From the NCBI GenBank assembly GCA_902543145.1, contig CACBXG010000012.1:1-35375 (forward strand): DNA of 35,375 nt, in the 5' to 3' direction. The stretch is from an uncultured SAR116 cluster alpha proteobacterium (GTDB taxonomy: Bacteria; Pseudomonadota; Alphaproteobacteria; Puniceispirillales; Marisalimonadaceae). The notes below the pieces were generated by a model, which saw only the letters and a list, made by a program, of their open reading frames with translations, did no database searches and had not been told where the DNA came from. Below are positions 14,267-21,984 of the stretch, piece after piece. Numbering within the stretch: the first letter of the stretch is position 1; the number at the start of each line of letters is the position of its first letter. The position numbers were made by a program, and so were the translations under genes.

Positions 14267-15538
14267 ATGAGATTATTAATTACTATATTGTTTTTATGTT
14301 TTAGCAGTCTAGGTTTTGCAGATGGACATAAGAAGCCAATAAAAATTGGAATTTTACATTCATTATCTGGAACAATGGCTATTTCAGAAACTACATTAAA
14401 AGATACAATGTTGATGTTAATTGAACAACAAAACAAAAAAGGTGGCATCTTAGGTAGAAAAATAGAGCCCGTAGTTGTTGACCCCGCCTCAAATTGGCCC
14501 TTATTTGCTGAAAAAGCGAGAGAACTTTTAACAGTTCAAAAAGTTGATGTTTTATTTGGGTGTTGGACTTCTGTCTCAAGAAAATCTGCACTACCAGTTC
14601 TAGAAGAGTTAAACGGTTTACTTTTTTATCCAGTACAATATGAAGGAGAAGAGAGCTCTAAAAATGTTTTCTATACAGGCGCATCTCCAAATCAGCAGGC
14701 TATCCCAGCAACAGATTATTATTTAGAAGAGCTTGATGTTAAAAAGTTTGCTTTATTAGGAACTGACTACGTATATCCTAGAACAACTAATAAAATCTTG
14801 AAACAATATCTTATAGATAAAGGAATACCAGAAAGTGATATTTTTGTAAATTATACTCCATTTGGACATTCTGATTGGTCTAAAATTGTTTCAGATGTAG
14901 TTTCTTTAGGAGCTGATGGTAAAAAAGTTGGAGTTATTTCTACCATTAATGGAGATGCTAATATTGGATTTTATAAAGAGTTAGCTGCTGCAGGTGTTAA
15001 AGCAGATGATATCCCGGTAGTTGCCTTTTCAGTTGGTGAAGAAGAATTATCTGGATTAGATACAACAAATTTAGTTGGTCACTTAGCAGCATGGAATTAT
15101 TTTCAGTCAGCTGAATCTGATCTTAATTCAAGTTTTATAAAAGATTGGAAAGCTAAAATGGGAAATAAAAGAGTTACAAACGATCCTATGGAAGCTCACG
15201 TTATTGGATTTAACATGTATGTTAAGGCCGTTGAAAAGGCCGGAACTACAGATGTTGATGCTGTTAGAAAAGCTATGTATGGTATTAAAGTTCCAAACTT
15301 GACTGGTGGTACGGCTGAAATGTTGCCAAATCATCATTTATCTAAGCCTGTCTTAATTGGTGAAATATTGGAAAATGGCCAGTTTGACATTATAAGTCAA
15401 ACTAAGGAAGTGCCAGGAGATGCATGGACAGATCATTTACCTGAATCTGCTGTTTTAAAATCTGATTGGAAGTCCCTTGGTTGTGGTATGTACAATACTA
15501 AGACAAATACTTGTATTCAACTCAAGTCAAATTATTAG
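14267..15538 (+). CDS. urtA: Urea ABC transporter, substrate-binding protein
   Basis: A 423-aa periplasmic protein with a signal peptide (MRLLITILFLCFSSLGFADG, cut probably near residue 18-20). The mature part opens with IKIGILHSLSGTMAISETTL, the hallmark of UrtA as opposed to amino-acid LivJ/AmiC proteins, followed by VDPASNWPLFAEKARELL, GCWTSVSRKSALPVLEE and LLFYPVQYEGEESSKNVFY. It binds urea and passes it to UrtBC. A GAAAGG ribosome binding site lies before the ATG. It is first in the urtABCDE operon, and a strong hairpin follows it before urtB. No urease genes lie in the window, so urea hydrolysis must be encoded elsewhere. Confidence 0.95.
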   Translation: MRLLITILFLCFSSLGFADGHKKPIKIGILHSLSGTMAISETTLKDTMLMLIEQQNKKGGILGRKIEPVVVDPASNWPLFAEKARELLTVQKVDVLFGCWTSVSRKSALPVLEELNGLLFYPVQYEGEESSKNVFYTGASPNQQAIPATDYYLEELDVKKFALLGTDYVYPRTTNKILKQYLIDKGIPESDIFVNYTPFGHSDWSKIVSDVVSLGADGKKVGVISTINGDANIGFYKELAAAGVKADDIPVVAFSVGEEELSGLDTTNLVGHLAAWNYFQSAESDLNSSFIKDWKAKMGNKRVTNDPMEAHVIGFNMYVKAVEKAGTTDVDAVRKAMYGIKVPNLTGGTAEMLPNHHLSKPVLIGEILENGQFDIISQTKEVPGDAWTDHLPESAVLKSDWKSLGCGMYNTKTNTCIQLKSNY

Positions 15539-15553
15539 ATAAACTATATTAAG

Positions 15554-15582
15554 GATAATGCTATGGTTTCCATAGCATTATC
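15554..15582 (+). promoter_or_regulatory. Perfect 13-bp-stem hairpin between urtA and urtB
   Basis: GATAATGCTATGG (15554-15566) and its exact complement (15570-15582) with a TTT loop, 16 bp after the urtA stop. No T-run follows. It fits an intercistronic stem that protects urtA mRNA or partly stops transcription, giving more binding protein than membrane parts, as is common in ABC operons. Confidence 0.6.
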
Positions 15583-15593
15583 AATATTAATTT

Positions 15594-17606
15594 ATGAAGT
15601 ACTTATTAATTATTTTATTTTCATTATTAAGTTTCAATTCTGCATTTTCAGAAGAGAACTTTGACAATTTTTTATTTAAAAACTCTAAACTGATTATAAA
15701 TAGTTCTTCAAAAACAGTTGGAACATTTTTAGAAAAAATAAATGTTTATGATCAAAACACCGTATCAAGATTTTTAAATCTCTGGAAAAATAAAAAATTA
15801 TTTTACATAAAAGAAACAAAAAAAATTGTACTAATTTCCAAGTTTGATAATAAAACATATTACGCAATTGATATTTTTTCCAACGCTAAAATTGGAAAAA
15901 AGAAAAAAAAAGATTTCAAAAAAATAAAACCGAATAGTGGTGTAAGGGCAAAGATTGCAACTGCACTTGTGAACTTTCAAATATTTAGTAATGATAAAAA
16001 TAAAAGAATAAATAGCATAAATGCTCTTGAAAAAAAAATATTACCTGAACATTTAAAACTCCTTAGAAAAGCATTTTTATTAGAGGAAGATGATAGGTTA
16101 AAAATTAAAATAAAAAAATTATTACAATTTGCAATTTTACAACATGGAACTGACGATAAAGAGAAAATTAAAGTTCTGAATGAATTAAAGACTAATACTT
16201 CAATAGAAGTAAGAGCAGTTTTGTCAAAACTCCTAAGGACATCTGAAATTAAAGTTACTAGAAATATTGAAGATTTAAATAATTTAAATATTGCTCAAAT
16301 AATTAAACCAGAAGTAATTAGTAAAAAACAATTCGGTGAAGTTATAAAAAGTTTTTTCTATAAAGAAAACTTAAAACTTAGTGTTATTGATGCTTACAAA
16401 ATAGCACAAAAAAATGGATTTTTAGATAAGAGAGTCAGTTTAAATGAATTAAAATTAATTTTAGAAAATAACATTGTTGACAATAAAATTTTAGGAATTG
16501 ATATAAAGGAATTTAATGAAAATTCTAAAAGAATCGAAGTTTATAATAAATTAGCCAAGATAAAAAATCTTAATATTTATCGAGATGAAACAGAATTATT
16601 AAATGATTTAAAACAACTACATTTTTACAAAATTTACATTGAGAAAAATAAATACATAACAAACAAGACTAAACAAGTTTTAGATTCAATTAATTTTAAA
16701 GTTAAATTCTATAAGTATTTAGATTTATTTATTGATGGTCTTAGTCTTAGTTCTATATATTTTCTTGGTGCTATTGGCTTGGCAATAACATTTGGAGTCA
16801 TGCGTGTGATTAATATGGCTCACGGTGAATTTATAATGATGGGAGCTTATACTGGCTATGTTGTTCAATCATATATTACTAATCATACATTATCTCTGAT
16901 AATAGCTTTTCCTCTCGCTTTTATAATTACTTTTATTGCAGGGGTTATAATGGAAAGGTTGGTGATAAAACATTTATATAAAAATCCTCTTGATACTTTG
17001 CTAGCAACTTTTGGTATAAGTATAGCTCTTCAACAACTTGCTAAAAATATTTTTGGTACTCAGGCTAGACCTTTAACATCACCTTCTTGGTTAGATGGAT
17101 CTTTAATAATAAATGATGATCTTTCGATAAGTTACATTAGGATAGCTATATTTGTTTTGGGAGTTTTATTTTTTTTGATATTATTATTTGTAATGAAAAA
17201 AACTAGATTTGGATTAGAAACTAGATCCGTAACTCAAAACCCTGTAATGGCATCGAACATGGGTGTTAACACTGAAAAAATAAATATGTTAACTTTTGGT
17301 TTTGGGTCAGGCATTGCTGGTGTTGCTGGTGTTGCTATAGGTTTGTTTTCCAAGGTCACATCTGAACTTGGCTCAGAATACATTGTTCAAAGTTTTATGA
17401 CAGTTGTAGTTGGTGGTGTAGGAAGTATTTGGGGTACACTTGCAGGCGCTTCATTAATTGGCTTTTTACAAAAGTTTATAGAATGGTTTAATCCTTCTAA
17501 TACATTAGCTGCTCAAACATATATGATTATATTTATAATTTTATTTATTCAATTTAGACCAAGGGGATTAATTGCCTTAAAAGGGAGAGCAGCAAATGAT
17601 AACTGA
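15594..17606 (+). CDS. urtB: Urea ABC transporter, permease UrtB with long N-terminal domain
   Basis: A 670-aa protein. After a signal-like segment (MKYLLIILFSLLSFNSAFS) comes a hydrophilic, lysine-rich region to about residue 375 with HEAT-like helices (VRAKIATALV, VRAVLSKLLR), presumably periplasmic. From about 377 the LivH-type permease follows: DGLSLSSIYFLGAIGLAITF, GVMRVINMAHGEFIMMGAY, later AGVAGVAIGLFSK and VVVGGVGSIWGTLAGA. UrtB proteins usually carry such an N-terminal domain, but most have a total of about 520-550 residues; here it is well over 100 residues longer. It forms the channel with UrtC. The stop overlaps the urtC start by 11 bp. Confidence 0.93.
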   Translation: MKYLLIILFSLLSFNSAFSEENFDNFLFKNSKLIINSSSKTVGTFLEKINVYDQNTVSRFLNLWKNKKLFYIKETKKIVLISKFDNKTYYAIDIFSNAKIGKKKKKDFKKIKPNSGVRAKIATALVNFQIFSNDKNKRINSINALEKKILPEHLKLLRKAFLLEEDDRLKIKIKKLLQFAILQHGTDDKEKIKVLNELKTNTSIEVRAVLSKLLRTSEIKVTRNIEDLNNLNIAQIIKPEVISKKQFGEVIKSFFYKENLKLSVIDAYKIAQKNGFLDKRVSLNELKLILENNIVDNKILGIDIKEFNENSKRIEVYNKLAKIKNLNIYRDETELLNDLKQLHFYKIYIEKNKYITNKTKQVLDSINFKVKFYKYLDLFIDGLSLSSIYFLGAIGLAITFGVMRVINMAHGEFIMMGAYTGYVVQSYITNHTLSLIIAFPLAFIITFIAGVIMERLVIKHLYKNPLDTLLATFGISIALQQLAKNIFGTQARPLTSPSWLDGSLIINDDLSISYIRIAIFVLGVLFFLILLFVMKKTRFGLETRSVTQNPVMASNMGVNTEKINMLTFGFGSGIAGVAGVAIGLFSKVTSELGSEYIVQSFMTVVVGGVGSIWGTLAGASLIGFLQKFIEWFNPSNTLAAQTYMIIFIILFIQFRPRGLIALKGRAANDN

Positions 17607-18765
17607 CATGAATAAATCTGTAAAAAAACATTCGCTGATTTTTTTAATAACTATTTTTTTATTTACGTTGTTAGTCACCTTTTTAAGTGAACCTTTTGGT
17701 ATAAACTTTATATCAACAAGCTTTGTAAAAGTCCTTGGAAAAACTCTTTGCTTATGTATTGCTGCAATTGCTATGGATGTTGTGTGGGGGTATTGTGGTA
17801 TTTTATCCTTAGGTCATTTTGCTTTTTTTGGCTTAGGTGGATACATGATAGGCATGTGGTTAATGTATGAGAGAACGTCTATTATTGTATTGAATTCTTT
17901 AGATGACTCACAATTACCCTTTACTGAGATAGAATTACAAGAAGCGATAGGTAATCAAATTTTTGGTGTTGTTGGTGGAACAGAAATACCACTTATTTGG
18001 ACATTTGCAGATAATTTATATTTTCAAATAATTTTTGTTATTTTAATCCCTGGTTTAATAGCATTTATTTTTGGTTGGCTAGCTTTTCGTTCAAGAGTAA
18101 CTGGAGTATATTTGTCAATTTTGACTCAAGCAATGACCCTAGCTTTATCTTTATATCTATTTCAAAATGATAGCGGGTTAAGAGGAAATAACGGATTGTC
18201 TGGATTGCAAAATATTCCTCATCTTGAAAACTTAAGTCAATCTACAATTTCAATATTATTTTTATGGTTAAGTTCAATCGGACTCATATTTTCATTTGTA
18301 ATTTTTAATTATATAATTCAAAGTAAATTTGGATCAGTAATTACCGCTATCAGAGACAATGAAACGCGTCTTCGTTTTTTTGGATACAATGTAGAAATAT
18401 ACAAACTTTTTATATTTGTTATCACAGCCATAATTACTGGATTAGCAGGAGCTATATATTATCCTCAAGCTGGTATAATAAACCCAGCTGAGATTGCTCC
18501 TATTGCCTCAATATATTTAGCTGTCTGGGTTGCTATTGGTGGACGAGGAAAATTGTATGGTGCAATTTTAGGTGCAGCGTCTGTTTCTTTGCTATCCTCT
18601 TGGTTTACTGGAGGAAATGCTCCAAATATTCCCCTCGGTTTTTTTACAATTGAATGGGTGAATTGGTGGACTGTATTTTTAGGAATTGGTTTTGTGGCAA
18701 TAACAATTTTTAGTAAGGGTGGTTTAATTGGTATGCTAAATACATTATTGGTTAAAATCAAATGA
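17596..18765 (+). CDS. urtC: Urea ABC transporter, permease UrtC
   Basis: A 389-aa LivM-type permease with about 8-10 membrane segments. Visible marks are AMDVVWGYCGILSLGHFAFF near 55-75, GWLAFRSRVTGVYLSILTQA, FQNDSGLRGNNGLSGLQ (an NGLTG-type motif typical of UrtC) and AIRDNETRLRFFGYN (the EAA-like ATPase-contact loop). The ATG at 17596 overlaps the urtB end by 11 bp; a second ATG four codons on is possible. The stop overlaps the urtD ATG by 4 bp (ATGA). It pairs with UrtB in the inner membrane. Confidence 0.94.
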   Translation: MITDMNKSVKKHSLIFLITIFLFTLLVTFLSEPFGINFISTSFVKVLGKTLCLCIAAIAMDVVWGYCGILSLGHFAFFGLGGYMIGMWLMYERTSIIVLNSLDDSQLPFTEIELQEAIGNQIFGVVGGTEIPLIWTFADNLYFQIIFVILIPGLIAFIFGWLAFRSRVTGVYLSILTQAMTLALSLYLFQNDSGLRGNNGLSGLQNIPHLENLSQSTISILFLWLSSIGLIFSFVIFNYIIQSKFGSVITAIRDNETRLRFFGYNVEIYKLFIFVITAIITGLAGAIYYPQAGIINPAEIAPIASIYLAVWVAIGGRGKLYGAILGAASVSLLSSWFTGGNAPNIPLGFFTIEWVNWWTVFLGIGFVAITIFSKGGLIGMLNTLLVKIK

Positions 18766-19502
18766 AAACGTTGTTAGAAGTTGATAATGTTTCAATCTCT
18801 TTTGACGGTTTTAAAGCAATAAAAAATTTAAGTTTTTCAATAGGGTATAATGAATTACAAGCCATTATTGGACCAAATGGCGCAGGGAAAACTACTTTTA
18901 TGGATATAATTACAGGTCAAACAAAGCCAGATAATGGACATATTTTATGGGGAGAAAAAAGCATTGATCTAATCAGAAAAACAGAATCAGAAATAGCATT
19001 ACTTGGTATTGGACGAAAATTTCAAAAACCTACGGTATTTGAAAATAAAACAATTATTGATAATTTAATTTTATCTCAGAAAAAAAATAGAAATCCATTT
19101 AAGGTTTTATTTCAAAAAAATACAAAATCTGAGCTTACAAGCATTGAAAAAATTTTAAAAGATATAAATCTTTACATGATTAAAGATAGAATTGCTGGTG
19201 AGATTAGCCATGGTCAGAAGCAATGGTTAGAGATTGGGATGCTTTTAAGCCAAAATCCAAAATTAATGCTCATTGATGAACCTGCTGCAGGCATGACACC
19301 AACTGAAAGAAATCAAACAGTTAGTATTTTAAAAAATATTGCAAAATCTAGTTCAATTATTGTGGTTGAACATGATATGGAGTTTGTACGTAATTTAAAT
19401 TGTCGAGTAACAGTACTTAATGAAGGTAGCATTCTTTCTTCTGGTTCAATTGACTTTATAACTCAAAATGAAAAAGTCATAGAGGTTTATTTAGGAAGAT
19501 AA
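18762..19502 (+). CDS. urtD: Urea ABC transporter, ATP-binding protein UrtD
   Basis: A 246-aa ABC ATPase with Walker A GPNGAGKTT near 38-46, GIGRKFQKPTVFENKTIIDN (a Q-loop form typical of UrtD), ABC signature ISHGQKQWLEIGM, Walker B LMLIDEPAAGMTP and switch VVEHDMEFVR. The SHGQKQWLEIG form and the AAGMTP ending separate UrtD from LivG. Translationally coupled to urtC by a 4-bp overlap. It powers urea import together with UrtE on the cytoplasmic face. Confidence 0.95.
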   Translation: MKTLLEVDNVSISFDGFKAIKNLSFSIGYNELQAIIGPNGAGKTTFMDIITGQTKPDNGHILWGEKSIDLIRKTESEIALLGIGRKFQKPTVFENKTIIDNLILSQKKNRNPFKVLFQKNTKSELTSIEKILKDINLYMIKDRIAGEISHGQKQWLEIGMLLSQNPKLMLIDEPAAGMTPTERNQTVSILKNIAKSSSIIVVEHDMEFVRNLNCRVTVLNEGSILSSGSIDFITQNEKVIEVYLGR

Positions 19503-19504
19503 TT

Positions 19505-20200
19505 ATGCTTGATGTTAAAAAAATAAATTTAAATTATGGCTCTTCTCAAATCTTGTTTGATGTTTCAATAAAAGCCAAAAAAGGCAATATAACATGCTTA
19601 ATGGGATCAAATGGCGTAGGTAAAACTTCTTTACTTAAATTTTTGTCTGGAATACAAAATGCAAAAAATGGAACTTATTTCTATAATAACAATGATATAT
19701 TTAATCTTCCATCTTACAAACTGGCAAAATTAGGAATTGGATACGTTCCTCAAGGAAGAGATATATTTCCCCTTTTAAGTGTTAAAGAAAATTTAGAAAT
19801 TGGATTTGCATGTTTGAATAAAAAAAATTGGTTTATCCCTGATGAAATATTTAACTTATTTCCAATATTAAAAAAAATGCTTCATAGGAGAGGTGGAGAT
19901 TTGTCTGGAGGACAACAACAACAGTTGGCTATTGCAAGAGCACTTGTTGCAAAACCAAGTTTATTATTGATGGATGAGCCTACTGAGGGTATTCAACCGA
20001 ATATAATTAAACAAATAGGCGAGGTAATCTTATATTTAAAAAAAGAAAAAAAAATTACAATATTTTTAGTCGAACAATATTTTGATTTTGCATTTAATCT
20101 TTCTGATTATTTTTATGTAATGCAAAGGGGGAAAATAATTATAGAAGGAGATAAAGAAAAACTAGGTAAAAAATTACTTAAATCTCAATTAAGTTTTTAG
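19505..20200 (+). CDS. urtE: Urea ABC transporter, ATP-binding protein UrtE
   Basis: A 231-aa ABC ATPase with Walker A GSNGVGKTS near 34-42, GYVPQGRDIFPLLSVKENL Q-loop region, signature LSGGQQQQLAIARALV, and Walker B LLMDEPTEGIQPNIIKQIG. The GRDIFP and TEGIQP forms are marks of UrtE rather than LivF. It begins 2 bp after the urtD stop. Its last 12 bp overlap the 3' end of the convergent LysR gene, so the two transcripts can pair at their ends. Confidence 0.95.
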   Translation: MLDVKKINLNYGSSQILFDVSIKAKKGNITCLMGSNGVGKTSLLKFLSGIQNAKNGTYFYNNNDIFNLPSYKLAKLGIGYVPQGRDIFPLLSVKENLEIGFACLNKKNWFIPDEIFNLFPILKKMLHRRGGDLSGGQQQQLAIARALVAKPSLLLMDEPTEGIQPNIIKQIGEVILYLKKEKKITIFLVEQYFDFAFNLSDYFYVMQRGKIIIEGDKEKLGKKLLKSQLSF

Positions 20201-21076
20201 TTGGTTAATTTCGTCAATCAAAAATTTTTTGAAAGCCTTTAATCTTTGGTCATCTTTTAAATGATATTTATAACATAATGAAATATTTAATTTTGGACCC
20301 TTTAATTCAGATAATATTTCTTCTAAATTAATAAAACTTTCCATCCAACTAGGTAAAGAAGATATACCTACCGAGTTTTGAGTAGCTTCTACAATGCCGT
20401 GAATATTTGAAATTTCTAATATTGGATTTCTAATATTATTTTTTTCTCTTCCAATATTTAGCAACCAATTTAATCTATTTCTGTTTAGAGGTGGTTGAGC
20501 AGTTTCTCCATAGGCAATTATTTTGTGATAATCTAATTCATCTACTGTTTTAGGAACTCCAAATTTTTTTATATATTCTTTAGAAGCATATATTTTATAT
20601 CGGAATTCTGAAATTTTGATTTGAACGTCATCTTGTGAATTACTTTCTGTCATCCTAATTTCTAAGTCAGAGGCGTAGTGTAAAACTTTAGGCTCAGAAT
20701 CTCTTAAGTTTAATGCAATTTGTATTTTAGGATATTGTAATAAAAATTTATTTATCCTTGGTGTAATCCAAAGCGCGCCAAAAGCATTTGTTGCAGCAAT
20801 CTTTAGCTTTCCAATTGGTTCGGATGAAGAAGAAAAGTTTGTTAAATTTTCAATTTGTGAAGAAACTTTATTTACTTCTTTATATAATTCCTGACCTTCT
20901 GGTGATAATGACAAACCTTTTGAATTTCGAAAAAAAAGTTTTGTTTTAATTTCACTTTCTAAAATACTAATTTGTCGGCTTAGGGATGAATGACTTATAT
21001 TCATTATTTCAGAAGCTCTTTTCAAATTAAGAGTTTGAGAAACAATATGAAAATATTTTAAACGATCCCATTTCAT
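20189..21076 (-). CDS. LysR-family transcriptional regulator
   Basis: A 295-aa protein. An N-terminal winged HTH (MKWDRLKYFHIVSQTLNLKR, then ISHSSLSRQISILESEIKTK and LFFRNSKGLSLSPEGQELY) is followed from about residue 90 by the periplasmic-binding-like effector domain (KLKIAATNAFGALWITPRIN). The ligand and targets are unknown. LysR genes usually control a divergent neighbour; here that is the HGGASTGP side, with a 430-bp gap, while the convergent urt operon overlaps its 3' end. Control of urt is possible but not shown by position. The start ATG has no clear Shine-Dalgarno. Confidence 0.9.
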   Translation of the reverse strand: MKWDRLKYFHIVSQTLNLKRASEIMNISHSSLSRQISILESEIKTKLFFRNSKGLSLSPEGQELYKEVNKVSSQIENLTNFSSSSEPIGKLKIAATNAFGALWITPRINKFLLQYPKIQIALNLRDSEPKVLHYASDLEIRMTESNSQDDVQIKISEFRYKIYASKEYIKKFGVPKTVDELDYHKIIAYGETAQPPLNRNRLNWLLNIGREKNNIRNPILEISNIHGIVEATQNSVGISSLPSWMESFINLEEILSELKGPKLNISLCYKYHLKDDQRLKAFKKFLIDEINQLKT

Positions 21077-21201
21077 AGTTAAACATCTCTAATATTTGAA
21101 ATTCTTCAATTCTAATTAATGCAACTCTGAATGTATTAATCAGAGATTCAATATAGTTTGAAAATAGTTAATATATAAAGAATATCCTCCCTTCCCGCTT
21201 G

Positions 21202-21232
21202 AGAGCATACTCTGTGTTACAGAGTATGCTCT
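21202..21232. repeat. Perfect inverted repeat, 14-bp stem
   Basis: AGAGCATACTCTGT (21202-21215) pairs exactly with ACAGAGTATGCTCT (21219-21232) around GTT. No T-run follows on either strand, so a classical terminator is unlikely; an operator, mRNA structure or recombination mark at the cargo boundary is possible. Confidence 0.6.
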
Positions 21233-21378
21233 AATAAAATTAAAATGAAATTATTTTGAAAAACTATTAAATTTATATTATAAGTGAACATCTTTTAATC
21301 ATTTGATTTTTATAATATAATGATCATTAGATAATTAATTAACAAAAATTTTATATTGAAAATTCTAATTTTAACTGA

Positions 21379-21417
21379 GGTTGCTGCACCCTTTTACTAA
21401 TTAACAATGGTCAATGG
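21379..21417. repeat. 39-bp direct repeat, right copy
   Basis: Matches 12241-12279 at 37 of 39 positions, same orientation. The similarity stops on both sides. It lies 90 bp before the HGGASTGP gene. Confidence 0.85.
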
Positions 21418-21506
21418 TCCATGATTTTATTTTAAGTAATGTAAATATATTAAACTAAGTTTACCATATCTTTTAAGCTTACATTAATTTTGTTATAATA
21501 AAACCC

Positions 21507-21881
21507 ATGTTAGGTGGTTTTAAAAAGACAACAAAAAGAAACCTTTTAAAAGGCATACCCTGGCGTTTTGGCCCTAACTGGCCTGGTAAAAGATGTGAAG
21601 CCAAAACTAGAAAAGGTACACCTTGTCAACGTCCAGCTAAACTGCCAGTAGGTCGATGCAGACTTCATGGAGGTGCTAGCACTGGTCCAAGGACTGAAGA
21701 AGGCCTAAAAAGATTAGCAGATTCTAAAACTAAACATGGACGCTTTACAAAGATTGAAAGAGAAAAAGCTAAAGCTAGAGCAGAGCAAGGGAGAATAATT
21801 AGAAGTCAACTAAAAGAACTCGAAGCTTGGTTCATTGACCACGGACATTTGAAAAAGAATTGGCGAAAAGATTGGGCATAG
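21507..21881 (+). CDS. HGGASTGP-motif phage-type protein
   Basis: A 124-aa basic protein. A CEAKTRKGTPCQRPAKLPVG stretch with two cysteines leads to CRLHGGASTGPRTEEGLKRL, the HGGxSTGP motif near 50-58. A helical, charged C-terminal half follows (EREKAKARAEQGRIIRSQLK), ending HLKKNWRKDWA. Proteins with this motif occur in phages, satellites and prophage-like islands, often near packaging genes, but their role is not established. The two-cysteine and histidine arrangement could bind a metal. It is convergent with the primase gene; the two ends are separated by a possible hairpin. No clear ribosome binding site precedes the ATG. Confidence 0.75.
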   Translation: MLGGFKKTTKRNLLKGIPWRFGPNWPGKRCEAKTRKGTPCQRPAKLPVGRCRLHGGASTGPRTEEGLKRLADSKTKHGRFTKIEREKAKARAEQGRIIRSQLKELEAWFIDHGHLKKNWRKDWA

Positions 21882-21892
21882 TAAAATGCAGC

Positions 21893-21984
21893 AGAGGTGT
21901 AGAGGTGTAGATTATTTTCCTTAAAAATTTGTTCAATGTTAGTTTTTAAAAAAGTTTTTAAGATTATATCTGCACCCCTACACC
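21893..21984. terminator. Inverted repeat between convergent HGGASTGP and primase genes
   Basis: A tandem AGAGGTGT-AGAGGTGT (21893-21908) provides GGTGTAGAGGTGTAG (21896-21910), which pairs at 13 of 15 positions with CTGCACCCCTACACC (21970-21984), the latter overlapping the primase stop. The 59-nt loop is long, so simple termination is uncertain. Confidence 0.3.

Larger units (their letters stand above)
21077..21506. other. 430-bp gene-free region between LysR and the HGGASTGP gene
   Basis: It contains a perfect 14-bp-stem inverted repeat (21202-21232) and the right copy of the 39-bp repeat (21379-21417). The rest is AT-rich with no supported ORF. The LysR promoter must lie in its left part. 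It marks the junction between the urea-transport cargo and the replication module. Confidence 0.5.

Noticed and set aside
14239-14448. Minus-strand frame overlapping the urtA start
   Set aside because: It overlaps the clearly coding urtA signal peptide region and has no recognisable features.
14267-20200. Branched-chain amino-acid (Liv) transporter
   Set aside because: The binding protein opening GILHSLSGTMAISE, the UrtD form SHGQKQWLEIG and the UrtE form TEGIQP are specific for urea transporters.
20189-21076. LysR as a proven regulator of urtABCDE
   Set aside because: The gene is convergent with the operon and does not share a promoter region with it, so position alone does not support the link.
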